In this document: positions 1-9,737 of the stretch, one piece after another
Layout: each line of letters begins with the position of its first letter
Numbering within the stretch: position 1 is the first letter of the stretch
Assembly: GCA_021771635.1 (NCBI GenBank)
Contig: JAETOQ010000004.1
Span: forward strand, 1-64,000
Direction: 5' to 3'
DNA from: Oscillospiraceae bacterium
GTDB taxonomy: Bacteria; Bacillota; Clostridia; Oscillospirales; Oscillospiraceae
DNA length: 64,000 bases
Program-made: the position numbers and the translations under genes
The notes under the pieces: model-generated
Seen by the model: the letters and a program-made list of their open reading frames with translations, nothing else
What the model was told of the DNA's origin: nothing
Database searches by the model: none

Positions 1-116
1 GCCATACGGCGTCGCTTTCCCTTGCCATACGTCAGTATGGCTGCGGAAAATCTCCTTGTCTGACGAGAAAAATCCTCGTCCATCCGGCATTCCCCGGTTA
101 TGAATACAGGTTCTTA
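1..116. repeat. MITE-like dispersed repeat, copy A (left end cut off by the window edge)
   Basis: gccatacggcgtcgctttcccttgccatacgtcagtatggctg...cattccccggttatgaatacaggttct-ta; near-identical to 57449-57563. Confidence 0.8.
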
Positions 117-213
117 TTGTGAAATTCTAAGAATTTACGGCGTTAAGCAAGTACTTTCTGTGCCAAAGACGAAAAGACTTTTTACCGTTTCCCAAAAATA
201 TTTATGAAAAATA

Positions 214-264
214 TTGACCAGCAGGTCTATTTGTGGTAGATTCTAAAAATAGACCTGCTGGTCG
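214..264 (+). promoter_or_regulatory. Promoter with paired inverted operator sites for the TetR regulator
   Basis: 17-bp perfect inverted repeat GACCAGCAGGTCTATTT (216-232) / AAATAGACCTGCTGGTC (247-263); TTGACC (214-219), 17 bp, TAGATT (237-242) lies between and overlaps the arms. Confidence 0.7.
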
Positions 265-282
265 ATTTTTTGAGGTGAGTAC

Positions 283-906
283 ATGAAGCGTGAAGAAAAA
301 AACCAACAGACAAGACGGCGGATCATGGACGGCGCACTGGCTGAGTTTTCCAAACAGGGATACGGGGCCAGTTCCATCAATACCATCTGTGCCGCCCAGG
401 ACATTTCAAAGGGCATCGTGTATCACTATTTTGAAACAAAGGATGCTCTGTTCCTTGCCTGTGTAGCGGAGTGCTTCCAGCGTCTGACGGAGTACATCCG
501 GGCAAATATGATAGAACAGGGCGATACAGGGTTCTGTTTGGAAGAATACTTTGCGATCCGCACAAGATTTTTTCGTTCCTATCCAGTTTATCAGCGCATT
601 TTCTGTGAGGCGGTGGTTTCACCTCCCGAACATTTACGCGCCGAGATACAGACATGCAAGCAGGATTTTGACGCACTCAACATCCAGATCCTGGAACAGC
701 TGCTGGATCCGCTCGCTCTGCGTTCCGGCGTCTCCAAGCAGGAAGTGATCGAGACCTTCCGCCAATTTCAGGATTTCATCAATATTCGTTATCAAATAGC
801 CGATACAAACGGGCGGGAATTTGAGGCCCGTGAGGAAAACTGCCGCAAGGCGCTGGACATTTTACTCTATGGAGTCATCGAAAGGGAGAACACCAACCAT
901 GCCTAA
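283..906 (+). CDS. TetR/AcrR family transcriptional regulator
   Basis: N-terminal HTH: TRRRIMDGALAEFSKQGYGASSINTICAAQDISKGIVYHYFETKDALF. Confidence 0.93.
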   Translation: MKREEKNQQTRRRIMDGALAEFSKQGYGASSINTICAAQDISKGIVYHYFETKDALFLACVAECFQRLTEYIRANMIEQGDTGFCLEEYFAIRTRFFRSYPVYQRIFCEAVVSPPEHLRAEIQTCKQDFDALNIQILEQLLDPLALRSGVSKQEVIETFRQFQDFINIRYQIADTNGREFEAREENCRKALDILLYGVIERENTNHA

Positions 907-2272
907 GAAGGAACCGCAGACACAGTCCGTGCTGGCCGATCTGCCCCCCGCAAAATCCATCGTGAAGCTTGCCATTCCGGCCACTCTCGCCCTGCTGGCA
1001 AAGGCCGTCTATAACCTGGTGGACACCGCCTATATCGGAATGCTGCGCTCCGACATCGCACTGACGGCGGTGGGCGTTACCGTTCCGCTGCTGCTGATCA
1101 TGGTGTCCATCGAAAACATCTTTGCGGCGGGCGCCGCGGTCCTCGCGGGCCGTCAGCTGGGGGCCAAGGACAGCGAGGGAGCCAGCCGTACCGCCACCAC
1201 CATCATCGGCGTTTCCGTGATCATCGGCACAGTGCTTTCCATCGGCGGCATCGTCTTTCTGGAGCCGCTCATGCGGGCGTTTGGGGCGTCAGATGCCTCT
1301 CTGCCGCTGGCAAAGGACTACGCTTTCTGGATGTTTATCGCCGCGCTTGCCAATCTTCCGGCACAGAGCATGAACTGTGCCGCCAGGGCGGAATCCTCTG
1401 TCAAGATATCGTCTGTGGCCGTGATCACCGGCGCGCTTCTCAATGTGGTGCTTGATCCTGTTTTCATGTTTGACTGGGGGCTCAACATGGGGGTGGAGGG
1501 GGCCTCTCTGGCCACCACGGTCTCTCAGTTTGTCACCTTCTTTATCCTCACCTGGTTCTATGCCAGCGGGCGCTCCATCATCAAAATCAAGCGAAAGGCG
1601 TTCCGGCCGAGCTGGCAGCTGATCAAAACTGTCGCTGTCATCGGCATCCCGACGGCAGTCATCCAGATCTGCCTGTCCGTCGTGGCCTCGCTGACGAACG
1701 TTGCCGCCGCCGGACTGCCCCAATCCGATGAGATCATTGCCGCCTATGGAGTCGTCCAGCGTCTGATCCTCATCGGCTGCTATGTGATCATGGGCTTTAT
1801 GCAGGGATATCAGCCGGTGGCCTCCTTTGCTTTTGGGGCGAGGAATGAGGACCGGTTCCATCAGTCCGTGCGCTTTGCACTGAAGGGCTCCCTGCTTCTG
1901 ACCGTGCTGGTGGCCGCCGTCTATATCCTGTTATCCAGGCCGCTGATCCTGCTGTTTAACCAAAACCCCGTCATTGTGGAATATGGAAAGCAGCTGCTGA
2001 TCTCGCAGGTGGCGCTCTATCCCGCTTTTGGCCTGTGCTATATGATGACCATCACCTATCAGACCATTGGAGCCTCCCGTTATGGGCTGTTCCTGTCCCT
2101 GATCCGGCAGGGCCTGTTCTTTATCCCCTTTATCCTGGCTCTGCCGAGGTTTTTCGGCGTGACAGGGATCTATCTCTCTCAGCCGGCCGCCGATGTGCTG
2201 ACGATCCTGGTGTGCCTTTGCTCCATTAAATCCATGAAAGCCACCGCGTCCCGGAACATGGCGGAGGTGTAA
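899..2272 (+). CDS. MATE family efflux transporter
   Basis: Start at 899 (MPKKEPQTQ), overlapping the TetR stop; multi-TM MATE pattern (VKLAIPATLALLAKAVYNLVDTAYIG). Confidence 0.93.
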   Translation: MPKKEPQTQSVLADLPPAKSIVKLAIPATLALLAKAVYNLVDTAYIGMLRSDIALTAVGVTVPLLLIMVSIENIFAAGAAVLAGRQLGAKDSEGASRTATTIIGVSVIIGTVLSIGGIVFLEPLMRAFGASDASLPLAKDYAFWMFIAALANLPAQSMNCAARAESSVKISSVAVITGALLNVVLDPVFMFDWGLNMGVEGASLATTVSQFVTFFILTWFYASGRSIIKIKRKAFRPSWQLIKTVAVIGIPTAVIQICLSVVASLTNVAAAGLPQSDEIIAAYGVVQRLILIGCYVIMGFMQGYQPVASFAFGARNEDRFHQSVRFALKGSLLLTVLVAAVYILLSRPLILLFNQNPVIVEYGKQLLISQVALYPAFGLCYMMTITYQTIGASRYGLFLSLIRQGLFFIPFILALPRFFGVTGIYLSQPAADVLTILVCLCSIKSMKATASRNMAEV

Positions 2273-2601
2273 GGAGGCGGCAGATGAACATGATCATTAC
2301 GGTCAGCCGCCAATTTGAAAGCGGCGGGCGGCTGATCGGCGCTGAATTGTCCAAGAGGCTGGGGATTCCCTGTTATGAAAAAACGCTCTTTGAGGGGGCT
2401 GCCAAGCACAGCGGTATTCATCAGCTCTTTTTTGAGCAGGCAGAGGGACACAATGACCGCATCTATGCCAATACACTCTCCTGCCGCTATACCCCCATGG
2501 ATATGTCTTTGGATGATCGGATGTATATTGTTGGGCGTTACGCACGGAGGGGGAGGGAATACGGGCTGGGGCCTGCATCTTTTGGCCAATACGTGACACA
2601 T

Positions 2602-2637
2602 CGGAGCAAGCGTTATATCGCTTGCTCCGACTTTTTG
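2602..2637 (+). terminator. Intrinsic-terminator-like hairpin
   Basis: cggagcaagcg / cgcttgctccg stem followed by actttttg. Confidence 0.5.
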
Positions 2638-2750
2638 CAAAGGTCAAGGTGCGCTCATTCCCCTGCGCGTCCTCTCAAAACCGGATCCGCTCTGCTGGAC
2701 AGCGGTCTGGATTTTGCACGGCTAGCATTTTCAGCGCGTTGGCATAAGAG

Positions 2751-2780
2751 AAAGACACGCCTGCGGCGTGTCTTTTTTTG
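2751..2780. terminator. Terminator between convergent genes
   Basis: aaagacacgc-ctgc-ggcgtgtctttttttg. Confidence 0.75.
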
Positions 2781-2801
2781 ACGCTCTCGGCGTCTCAAAT
2801 G

Positions 2802-3548
2802 TCAGGGTTCCCCCACGATATGGGGCAGGAAATAGCGGATCTGCTTTTTCCACCAGGGCCAGTCGTGGTTCACGTCCAGGCCCCAGTAATCCACCCACGC
2901 GCGGATACCCTTCTGCCGCAGTACCGCATCCAGCCGGCGGGTCCCGGCGAGGAGTGGCTCTTCCCAGGCACCCTGGCCCACGCAGATGATGATGTTCCGC
3001 TGGTTGTAGAGCTGGATATAGGGGTGGTCGGCGGGCATGTTGGCGATGCTGGCGCAGGGATCGTTGACGTAGACTACCTCGTCCATATAGCCGCCGTACA
3101 TGTCGTATGTGTCATAAATGCCGGACAGGGCGATGACGCTGTCAAAGATGTCGGGGCGGCGGAAGAAGAAATTCCCCGCGTGGTACGCGCCCATGGAGAA
3201 GCCGGTGGACAGCAGGGCCTGGCCGGTGCCGTTGATCTCCCGGACGCGGGGGACCAGCTCTTCCATCACATACTGGTACCAGGTCTCATGCCGCCGGACA
3301 CGGTCATAGGGATCAACGCCCTTGGCGGACACGGTCTCCCCGTCGATGGTGTCCACGGTGAACAGCTGGAGCTTTCCATGGTCCAGATAGTCGGCTAGGG
3401 TGTCCAGCATGCCGAAGCCCTCCCAGTCGTAAAAGCGGCCGTTCTGGCAGGGAAACGCCAGCACGGGCTTTCCGCCGTGGCCGTAGACCTTGAATTCCAT
3501 ATCCCGTCCCAGACAGCGGCTGGATTCCTTGTGATACTCAGCGTGCAT
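2802..3548 (-). CDS. Esterase family protein (alpha/beta hydrolase)
   Basis: MHAEYHKESSRCLGRDMEFKVYGHGGKPVLAFPCQNGRFYDWEGFGM, GFSMGAYHAGN nucleophile elbow; RBS cctcc upstream of 3548. Confidence 0.85.
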   Translation of the reverse strand: MHAEYHKESSRCLGRDMEFKVYGHGGKPVLAFPCQNGRFYDWEGFGMLDTLADYLDHGKLQLFTVDTIDGETVSAKGVDPYDRVRRHETWYQYVMEELVPRVREINGTGQALLSTGFSMGAYHAGNFFFRRPDIFDSVIALSGIYDTYDMYGGYMDEVVYVNDPCASIANMPADHPYIQLYNQRNIIICVGQGAWEEPLLAGTRRLDAVLRQKGIRAWVDYWGLDVNHDWPWWKKQIRYFLPHIVGEP

Positions 3549-3615
3549 GTGATCGCCTCCTTCGCCCATCCTACCATAAAACACCGCTGTGGGCAAGAGA
3601 GAGGCTTGCTTCGCA

Positions 3616-3643
3616 GCATTCCCCGGTTATGAATACAGGTTCT
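3616..3643. repeat. Solo terminal-repeat fragment of the MITE-like family
   Basis: 28 bp gcattccccggttatgaatacaggttct, identical to the right ends of the copies at 1-116 and 57397-57563. Confidence 0.7.
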
Positions 3644-3716
3644 AAGATGCCTCTTGTTCCCGGTAAGCCGCGAAAAAGGGGGGTATCCGTTTTCGCGGAT
3701 ACCCCCAGTCAGGGAA

Positions 3717-4145
3717 CTACTTTTTCATACTGCCGTCCCAACCCATCAGGTCTGTCAGCTCTTCGATGTGTTCCAGAGGGAACGGCGGCGACGCCAGGGG
3801 CTTCATGGCGATGGACATCAACTTCATGGGATTGTCGTCCGCCGCCACCCGGTTGGAATTCAGTTTGCCGCAGCGGCGGCAGCGGTGGATCAGCGCCCAT
3901 TCGCCGTCCTTCCGCACCCACACGCCGATAGGGTCCATCCACCCGCCGCAGTCCGACATGCGGTCTCCCGGCACCTCGTCCACGTGGAGGCTGGACAGGC
4001 AGTTAGGGCAGTGGTCCCGGTGGCCGCTTCCAGCGCCTTCCGGCACCACCAATCTTCCGCACACCTTGCAGGTAAAAACCTCCCGGCAGGTGTGAGTCTT
4101 GTAATATCCTTTTTCAAATGACTTTCGTTTGTTTTCCCGATTCAT
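3717..4145 (-). CDS. RNHCP domain-containing zinc-ribbon protein
   Basis: FTCKVCGRLVVPEGAGSGHRDHCPNCLSSLHVDE...HRCRRCGKLNSNRVAADDNP. Confidence 0.88.
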   Translation of the reverse strand: MNRENKRKSFEKGYYKTHTCREVFTCKVCGRLVVPEGAGSGHRDHCPNCLSSLHVDEVPGDRMSDCGGWMDPIGVWVRKDGEWALIHRCRRCGKLNSNRVAADDNPMKLMSIAMKPLASPPFPLEHIEELTDLMGWDGSMKK

Positions 4146-4456
4146 GGGATGTGTCCTCCTAAAAAGTTCGTGGTTCTCTTTTTGGGAGGTCTGTGATACG
4201 CCGCGCAAACCTCCCGGTCAGCGGACAATCACCGAAGCACAGTATCGTTTCAAAAAACATGCTCCTTTTTAATAGATTTGCCTGCGGCATGATTTGATGA
4301 TAGCATAGACGGTCCGCAGCCGCAACCCCATTCCACCGTATTTTCCTGAAAAAGCGGATACTGTCGCAACCGGGCGGAATTTCCCTTGCATTTTTTCCAT
4401 AGCGGGGCTATAATTCAATGCCATAAAGCGCTAAATCACGAACAGGAGGGCTTTCC

Positions 4457-5659
4457 ATGAATTTCGTGTTTATCTCCCCAAACTTTCCCGAGGCATACCG
4501 CTGGTTCTGCATCCGCCTGCGGGAGAACGGCGTCAATGTGCTGGGCGTGGGCGACGCATCCTATGAGGCTCTGCACCCGGATCTGAAAAGGACGCTGACG
4601 GAGTATTACCGGGTGGACAGCCTGGAAAATTACGACCAGGTCCTGCGGGCTCTGGGCTATTTCACCGGACAGTACGGCAAGATCGATTGGGTGGAGAGCA
4701 ACAACGAATACTGGCTGGAGCTGGACGCCGCCCTGCGGACGGATTTCAACATCACCACCGGCCTGAAATCCCATGAGATCGAAAAATACAAGAGCAAGCT
4801 GGCCATGAAGGAATACTACCGGAAGGCGGGCATCCCTTGCGCCCGGTGCGCCCCCGTGACCACGGAGGAGGCTGGCTTCGCCTTCGCCGAAGAGGTGGGG
4901 TATCCCATCATCGTCAAGCCGGATAACGGTGTGGGCGCCATTGCCACCTGGAAGCTGAAGGATGACGGGGACATGGCCGAATTTTTCCGGGACCCGCCCG
5001 CCGTGCCCTACCTGATGGAGGAGTTCGTGTCCGGGCATGTCACCACCTATGACGGCGTGTGCAACTCCAAGGGCGAGGTCCTCTTCGCCGCCAGCCACAT
5101 CACCCGGAACTCCATTATGGACATGGTGAACGAGGGCGTGCCCACGTATTATTACGTGGATAAGGAGGTCCCCGCCGATGTGGAGGCGGCGGGCAAGGCC
5201 ACGCTGAAGGCCTTCGGCGCCTCCAGCCGGTTTTTCCATCTGGAGTTTTTCCGCCTCACCGAGGGCAAGAAGGGCCTGGGCGAAAAGGGCGATATCGTGG
5301 CCCTGGAGGTCAACATGCGCCCGGCCGGCGGCTTCACGCCGGATATGCTGGACTTTGGACAGAGTGTGGATGTGTACCAGATCTGGGCGGATATGGTGGC
5401 CTTTGACGAGCTGCGGCATACATACAACGGTCCCCACAGCTACTGTGTGTATGCGGGGCGGAGGGACGAGAACCACTATGTCCTCACCCTGCCGGAGCTG
5501 GAGAAGCGGTGCGGCAGCCATGCCCGGCTGTTCACCCGGATGCCGGACGCTTTGGCGGGCACCATGGGCAACCAGGTGGCCATTGCCTGCTTTGACACCC
5601 TGGAAGAGGTGGACGACTTCGTTCAGACCGCCTTTGAGCTGGCTTCGGTGGAAGTCTGA
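4457..5659 (+). CDS. ATP-grasp domain-containing protein (carboxylate-amine ligase type)
   Basis: YPIIVKPDNGVGAIATWKL, YLMEEFVSGHVTTYDGV, ALEVNMRPAGGFTPDML. Confidence 0.88.
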   Translation: MNFVFISPNFPEAYRWFCIRLRENGVNVLGVGDASYEALHPDLKRTLTEYYRVDSLENYDQVLRALGYFTGQYGKIDWVESNNEYWLELDAALRTDFNITTGLKSHEIEKYKSKLAMKEYYRKAGIPCARCAPVTTEEAGFAFAEEVGYPIIVKPDNGVGAIATWKLKDDGDMAEFFRDPPAVPYLMEEFVSGHVTTYDGVCNSKGEVLFAASHITRNSIMDMVNEGVPTYYYVDKEVPADVEAAGKATLKAFGASSRFFHLEFFRLTEGKKGLGEKGDIVALEVNMRPAGGFTPDMLDFGQSVDVYQIWADMVAFDELRHTYNGPHSYCVYAGRRDENHYVLTLPELEKRCGSHARLFTRMPDALAGTMGNQVAIACFDTLEEVDDFVQTAFELASVEV

Positions 5660-5672
5660 TCGTCTGGAAAAG

Positions 5673-5705
5673 AGAGAAGCGCCTGATAAGGCGCTTCTCT
5701 TTTTG
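5673..5705 (+). terminator. Intrinsic terminator
   Basis: agagaagcgcctgataaggcgcttctctttttg. Confidence 0.85.
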
Positions 5706-5721
5706 CATATGGAGGATGATA

Positions 5722-6837
5722 TTATCCGGCGGACTCCGCTTGGTCCAGGTCCATCTGGTCCAGCTCCAGCCAGGTGCCGTTGATCTGTATGGCCTCCACG
5801 GCGGCGGGGTCTATGACACGATGGAAGGGGCCGCGGCTGACGGCGCCTCCCCAGCTGCCGTCTGGGCCGTTTTCCCATCTGCTGGATCGTTCACTGGAGA
5901 ATCCTGTGACTTCCTCTCCGTTCACCCGGAGGGCCTCAATGGAGAGCGCGGAGGGATCTCCCTTTCCAATGGGACTGCCGTTGGCATCCAGTTCCAGACG
6001 CTCACATCCGGTATAGCTGACTGAAACGCGGAGAGGAGTCAGACTGACCTTGGTGACGCGGATGGGATCGCTTTCCGCGGGCTCCAGATCCACAGCTCCA
6101 AAATAGACCTGCTTCACGGCGTGAAGATCGACTGTGAAGGTGAATTCAAAGGGGCCCTGAAGAATATCACCGCTGATATCCAGATTTTCCAGATGAAGCG
6201 TCAGCTCCTGGGAATCTCCGCTGGTGTAGATCGAGGACTCGATCTGCATCTCATAGGCAGAGGTCTGCCGGTTGTAGAAATAGGCGGCGGAAACACCGCC
6301 GAAATAGCGGCTGGTTTCCAGATACTGGTCTAGATAGGTGTCCAGCTCTTCTTCGGACATGTATGGAAAACTCGTTTGGAGCGCCGCCTTGGTCTGCGCG
6401 CGGGAGGGGGTGAGCCAGGAGTCCTCAAACTTCACGCTGGACCAGTAGCTGGATGGGAGGGCCTCCCCCTCTAGAGAGAGGGACAGCATCAGGTCTTTTC
6501 CATCCCAGATAGCGCCATTCAGGACGACTGTCACGCCGTCCGCAGTCTGGCTCTGGCCGATGACCGTGCCCATGCTGGCCAACAGGTCCTCGGAGGCCTC
6601 CGGCGTCTGGGAGTCAGCGGCCTTGTTCCAGAACCACTGGGAGAACTGTCCGGTGACGGCGGCATAGCCGCAGGCGGACAGCACCAGCGCCGCCGCGATG
6701 ACCGCTGCCGCCCAGCGGCGCTTCCGCCCGCGGGGCAGGGCGGCTCGGACTTTTTGCTCAATGCGGACACGGGACACCTCGTCCAGCGGCGGGCTGTCGG
6801 TCTCCAGGGCATTGGCCCATTCATACCACTCGTTCAT
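5722..6837 (-). CDS. Single-TM protein, probable anti-sigma factor paired with the upstream sigma gene
   Basis: Short cytosolic N-terminus, TM (RRWAAAVIAAALVLSACGYAAV), long extracytoplasmic domain; start overlaps the stop of the sigma gene by 4 nt. Confidence 0.6.
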   Translation of the reverse strand: MNEWYEWANALETDSPPLDEVSRVRIEQKVRAALPRGRKRRWAAAVIAAALVLSACGYAAVTGQFSQWFWNKAADSQTPEASEDLLASMGTVIGQSQTADGVTVVLNGAIWDGKDLMLSLSLEGEALPSSYWSSVKFEDSWLTPSRAQTKAALQTSFPYMSEEELDTYLDQYLETSRYFGGVSAAYFYNRQTSAYEMQIESSIYTSGDSQELTLHLENLDISGDILQGPFEFTFTVDLHAVKQVYFGAVDLEPAESDPIRVTKVSLTPLRVSVSYTGCERLELDANGSPIGKGDPSALSIEALRVNGEEVTGFSSERSSRWENGPDGSWGGAVSRGPFHRVIDPAAVEAIQINGTWLELDQMDLDQAESAG

Positions 6838-7346
6838 AGGGGCACCTCCTTTTGCAGCAGTTTCCGGACACGGTGGAGCCGGGAGCGGACGGCGGACTCC
6901 GTCAGGCCATACCGCGCCCCGATCTCCGCCGCTGTTTCCAACAGCAGATAGTGCCGGAGGAAGATCTCCCCATCCGGCGGAGAGAGGGTGCGGATCTGCT
7001 CGGCCAGCACGGAGCCCAGCACCTTCCGCTCCAGAAAGTCGGAGTCCTCCACGTCGTTGTCGAACAGGGGCACTTCCGCCCGGCGGCGCAGGACCCGCCA
7101 GCGGTCGATGGCGAGGTTCCGGGCCGTGGTGATGACAAAGCCCCGCAGAGTCTCCGCCGCCAGGGAGTCCCCGGCCTGCCAGATTTTGATGAGGGTGTCG
7201 GCGGCGATCTCCTCGATATCTGCCTGACGCCCGGGCAGGACACGTCCGGCGATGGCCGCCGCCAGGGGCGCATACCGCGCGGTCAGTTCGGCCAGGGCCG
7301 CGTCAGGGGCATGGTGCAGCTGTGCCAGCAATTCCCGGTCCGTCAT
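6834..7346 (-). CDS. RNA polymerase sigma factor, sigma-70/ECF-like
   Basis: Start MTDRELL at 7346 with AGGAGG; IEEIAADTLIKIWQ (region 2), AAEIGARYGLTESAVRSRLHRVRKLLQ (region 4). Confidence 0.9.
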   Translation of the reverse strand: MTDRELLAQLHHAPDAALAELTARYAPLAAAIAGRVLPGRQADIEEIAADTLIKIWQAGDSLAAETLRGFVITTARNLAIDRWRVLRRRAEVPLFDNDVEDSDFLERKVLGSVLAEQIRTLSPPDGEIFLRHYLLLETAAEIGARYGLTESAVRSRLHRVRKLLQKEVPL

Positions 7347-7585
7347 CCGTCCACCTCCTTTCGCTTTCATGATGGATACGATGGAAACCCGCAAAACGGT
7401 GCAAAATTTTTTTAAAAAGAAAAACGGCCTTGCCCCGCCGGCAGGCAGGGCAAGAGAAGAATGGCCGTCCGGCGGGAACACCGAACGGCCGTTGAAGTTG
7501 TCATGCCCAGCCCATGGCGGTGAGAAAGTCCGTCAGGGCTTCCTGGGGTGTTTGATCCGCGTCTTCCTCCATGGCGGAGAAATCT

Positions 7586-8755
7586 TTAAATGCGGGCCAC
7601 GCCGGAATCGTAGGCGGCCTGCTTCACGGCGGCGGACACGGCATCCGCCACCCGGGGATCAAAAGCGGCGGGAATGATGTAGTCGGCGGAGAGATCGTCA
7701 CCCACCAGGCCGGCCAGTGCGCGGGCGGCTGCGATCTTCATCTCGTCATTGATGTCGCTGGCCCGGGCGTCCAGGGCGCCCCGGAAGATGCCGGGGAAGG
7801 CCAGGACGTTGTTGATCTGGTTGGGGTAGTCGCTGCGGCCCGTGGAGACCACCGCCGCGCCGCCGGCTTTGGCGTCATCGGGGAAGATCTCCGGCGTGGG
7901 ATTGGCGCAGGCGAAGATGATGGCGTCTTTGTTCATGGTTTTGACCATGTCGGTGGTGACCATGCCGGGGGCGGAGACGCCGATAAACACATCGGCACCC
8001 ACCAGAGTTTCCGCCAGAGTGCCGGGCCTCTTCTGGAGATTCGTGACCTGGGCCATCTCCTCCTTGATCCAGTTCAGGCCCTCCCGGCCCGCATAGATGG
8101 CGCCCTTGCGGTCACAGAGCGTGACGTCCCTGGCACCCGCGGAGAGCAGGAGCTTGGTGATGGAAATGGCGGCGGCGCCCGCGCCGTTGATGACGATGCG
8201 GACCTCCTCCAGCTCTTTGCCCACCACCTTCAGGGCGTTGGTCAGGCCCGCCAGGGTGATGACGGCTGTGCCGTGCTGGTCGTCGTGGAAAATGGGGATG
8301 TCGCAGCGCTCCTTCAGCCGCCTCTCGATCTCAAAGCACCGGGGGGCGGAAATGTCCTCCAGATTCACGCCGCCGAAGCTGCCAGCCAGCAGGGCCACGG
8401 TATTCACGATATCGTCCACATCATGGCTTCTGACGCACAGGGGGATGGCGTCCACGCCGCCGAAGGCTTTGAAAAGGACGCACTTGCCCTCCATGACCGG
8501 CATGCCGGCCTCGGGACCGATGTCGCCCAGGCCCAGGACGGCGGTGCCGTCGGTGACCACGGCCACGGTGTTCCAGCGGCGGGTCAGCTCATAGCTTTTA
8601 TTGACGTCCTTCTGGATCTCCAGGCAGGGCTGGGCCACGCCGGGGGTGTAGGCCAGGGAAAGGGCCTCCTTGCTGTCCACGGCGGCGCGGGGCGTCACCT
8701 CCAGCTTGCCCTTCCATTCGTAGTGCAGACGCAGAGATTCTTTTGCGTAATCCAT
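7586..8755 (-). CDS. NAD(P)-dependent malic enzyme
   Basis: SLAYTPGVAQPCLEI, GLGDIGPEAGMPVMEGKCVLFKAFGGVDAIPLCV, FHDDQHGTAVI, NGAGAAAISI. Confidence 0.95.
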   Translation of the reverse strand: MDYAKESLRLHYEWKGKLEVTPRAAVDSKEALSLAYTPGVAQPCLEIQKDVNKSYELTRRWNTVAVVTDGTAVLGLGDIGPEAGMPVMEGKCVLFKAFGGVDAIPLCVRSHDVDDIVNTVALLAGSFGGVNLEDISAPRCFEIERRLKERCDIPIFHDDQHGTAVITLAGLTNALKVVGKELEEVRIVINGAGAAAISITKLLLSAGARDVTLCDRKGAIYAGREGLNWIKEEMAQVTNLQKRPGTLAETLVGADVFIGVSAPGMVTTDMVKTMNKDAIIFACANPTPEIFPDDAKAGGAAVVSTGRSDYPNQINNVLAFPGIFRGALDARASDINDEMKIAAARALAGLVGDDLSADYIIPAAFDPRVADAVSAAVKQAAYDSGVARI

Positions 8756-8891
8756 CGTTCCAAACTCCTCTCATATGTTGAAAAATCATACCTATTTTAC
8801 GGAAAAACAGAGCGGCTGTCAATTCTGTTTCCAAAATACTTGAAATCCCAGATTTCCTATGGCAAAATAAAAATATAAAGGGGGTATGGAT

Positions 8892-9311
8892 ATGAGGATT
8901 TCCACCAGGGGACGGTACGCCCTGCGGCTGATGATGGATATCGCGTCCCACGACCGGGAGGGCTATGTGTCCCTGAAAGACGCGGCAGCCCGGCAGGAGA
9001 TCTCCATGAAGTACCTGGAGCAGATCGCGGGAATGCTGGCCAAAGCGGGGATGCTGCGCAGCGGCCGGGGCGCCCAGGGCGGCTATCGTCTGGCGAAGGA
9101 GCCGGAGGCATACACCATCGGCAGCATCCTGCGGCTGACAGAGGGCAATCTGGCCCCGGTGTCCTGCTTGGAAGGGCCGGAGAACACCTGCCAGCGGTGC
9201 GGCGAATGCCCCACGCTGGACTTCTGGACGGGGCTGTACGCCGTGGTGAATGACTACATTGACCGCTTCACCCTGGCGGACCTGCTGGCGGAGCAGGCGA
9301 AAAAGCCATAA
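8892..9311 (+). CDS. Rrf2 family transcriptional regulator (IscR-like, Cys motif)
   Basis: MRISTRGRYALRLMMDIA; CLEGPENTCQRCGECPTLDFW. Confidence 0.92.
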   Translation: MRISTRGRYALRLMMDIASHDREGYVSLKDAAARQEISMKYLEQIAGMLAKAGMLRSGRGAQGGYRLAKEPEAYTIGSILRLTEGNLAPVSCLEGPENTCQRCGECPTLDFWTGLYAVVNDYIDRFTLADLLAEQAKKP

Positions 9312-9326
9312 AAGCAATATAAGAGA

Positions 9327-9363
9327 AAACGGAGGACCGGCACTTGCCGGTCCTCCGTTTTTG
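9327..9363. terminator. Bidirectional terminator
   Basis: aaaacggaggaccggcacttgccggtcctccgttttt. Confidence 0.85.
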
Positions 9364-9377
9364 ACTCCAGCGGGAAG

Positions 9378-9575
9378 TTACAGGGACTTCTCGTAGGACT
9401 CGATCATCTTCTTGACCATCTGGCCGCCGACAGAGCCGGCCTCACGGGAGGTCAGGTCGCCGTTGTAGCCTTCCTTCAGGTTGACGCCGACCTCGGAAGC
9501 GGCCTCCATCTTGAACTTATCCATAGCGGCGCGGGCCTCGGGAACGTTGATCTTGTTAGAATTCTTGCTAGACAT
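9378..9575 (-). CDS. Small acid-soluble spore protein, alpha/beta type
   Basis: MSSKNSNKINVPEARAAMDKFKMEAASEVGV...GDLTSREAGSVGGQMVKKMIESYE; start at 9575. Confidence 0.95.
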   Translation of the reverse strand: MSSKNSNKINVPEARAAMDKFKMEAASEVGVNLKEGYNGDLTSREAGSVGGQMVKKMIESYEKSL

Positions 9576-9737
9576 AATCCTTTTCTCCTTTTCATCTATC
9601 AAACATGAGTGGGTTTACTGGGTATCGCGAGCATAGTTTGACTCGAAAGAACAGGAATATGCCGATTTTTTGCCGGAAATTTTTGCTTGCGAGAATTGAT
9701 CTGTATTCACGGATGGATGCGGAGCTGCCCGGCGGAG

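Larger units (their letters stand above)
2284..2781 (+). pseudogene. Cytidylate kinase-like family protein, truncated or degenerate C-terminus
   Basis: MIITVSRQFESGGRLIGAELSKRLGIPCYEKTLFEGAAKHSGI is the family N-terminus; the sequence after about residue 85 is unlike the family. Confidence 0.55.

Noticed and set aside
4436-5878. 480-aa minus-strand ORF
   Set aside because: Antisense of the ATP-grasp gene and crosses its terminator.
7571-8878. 435-aa plus-strand ORF
   Set aside because: Antisense of malic enzyme.
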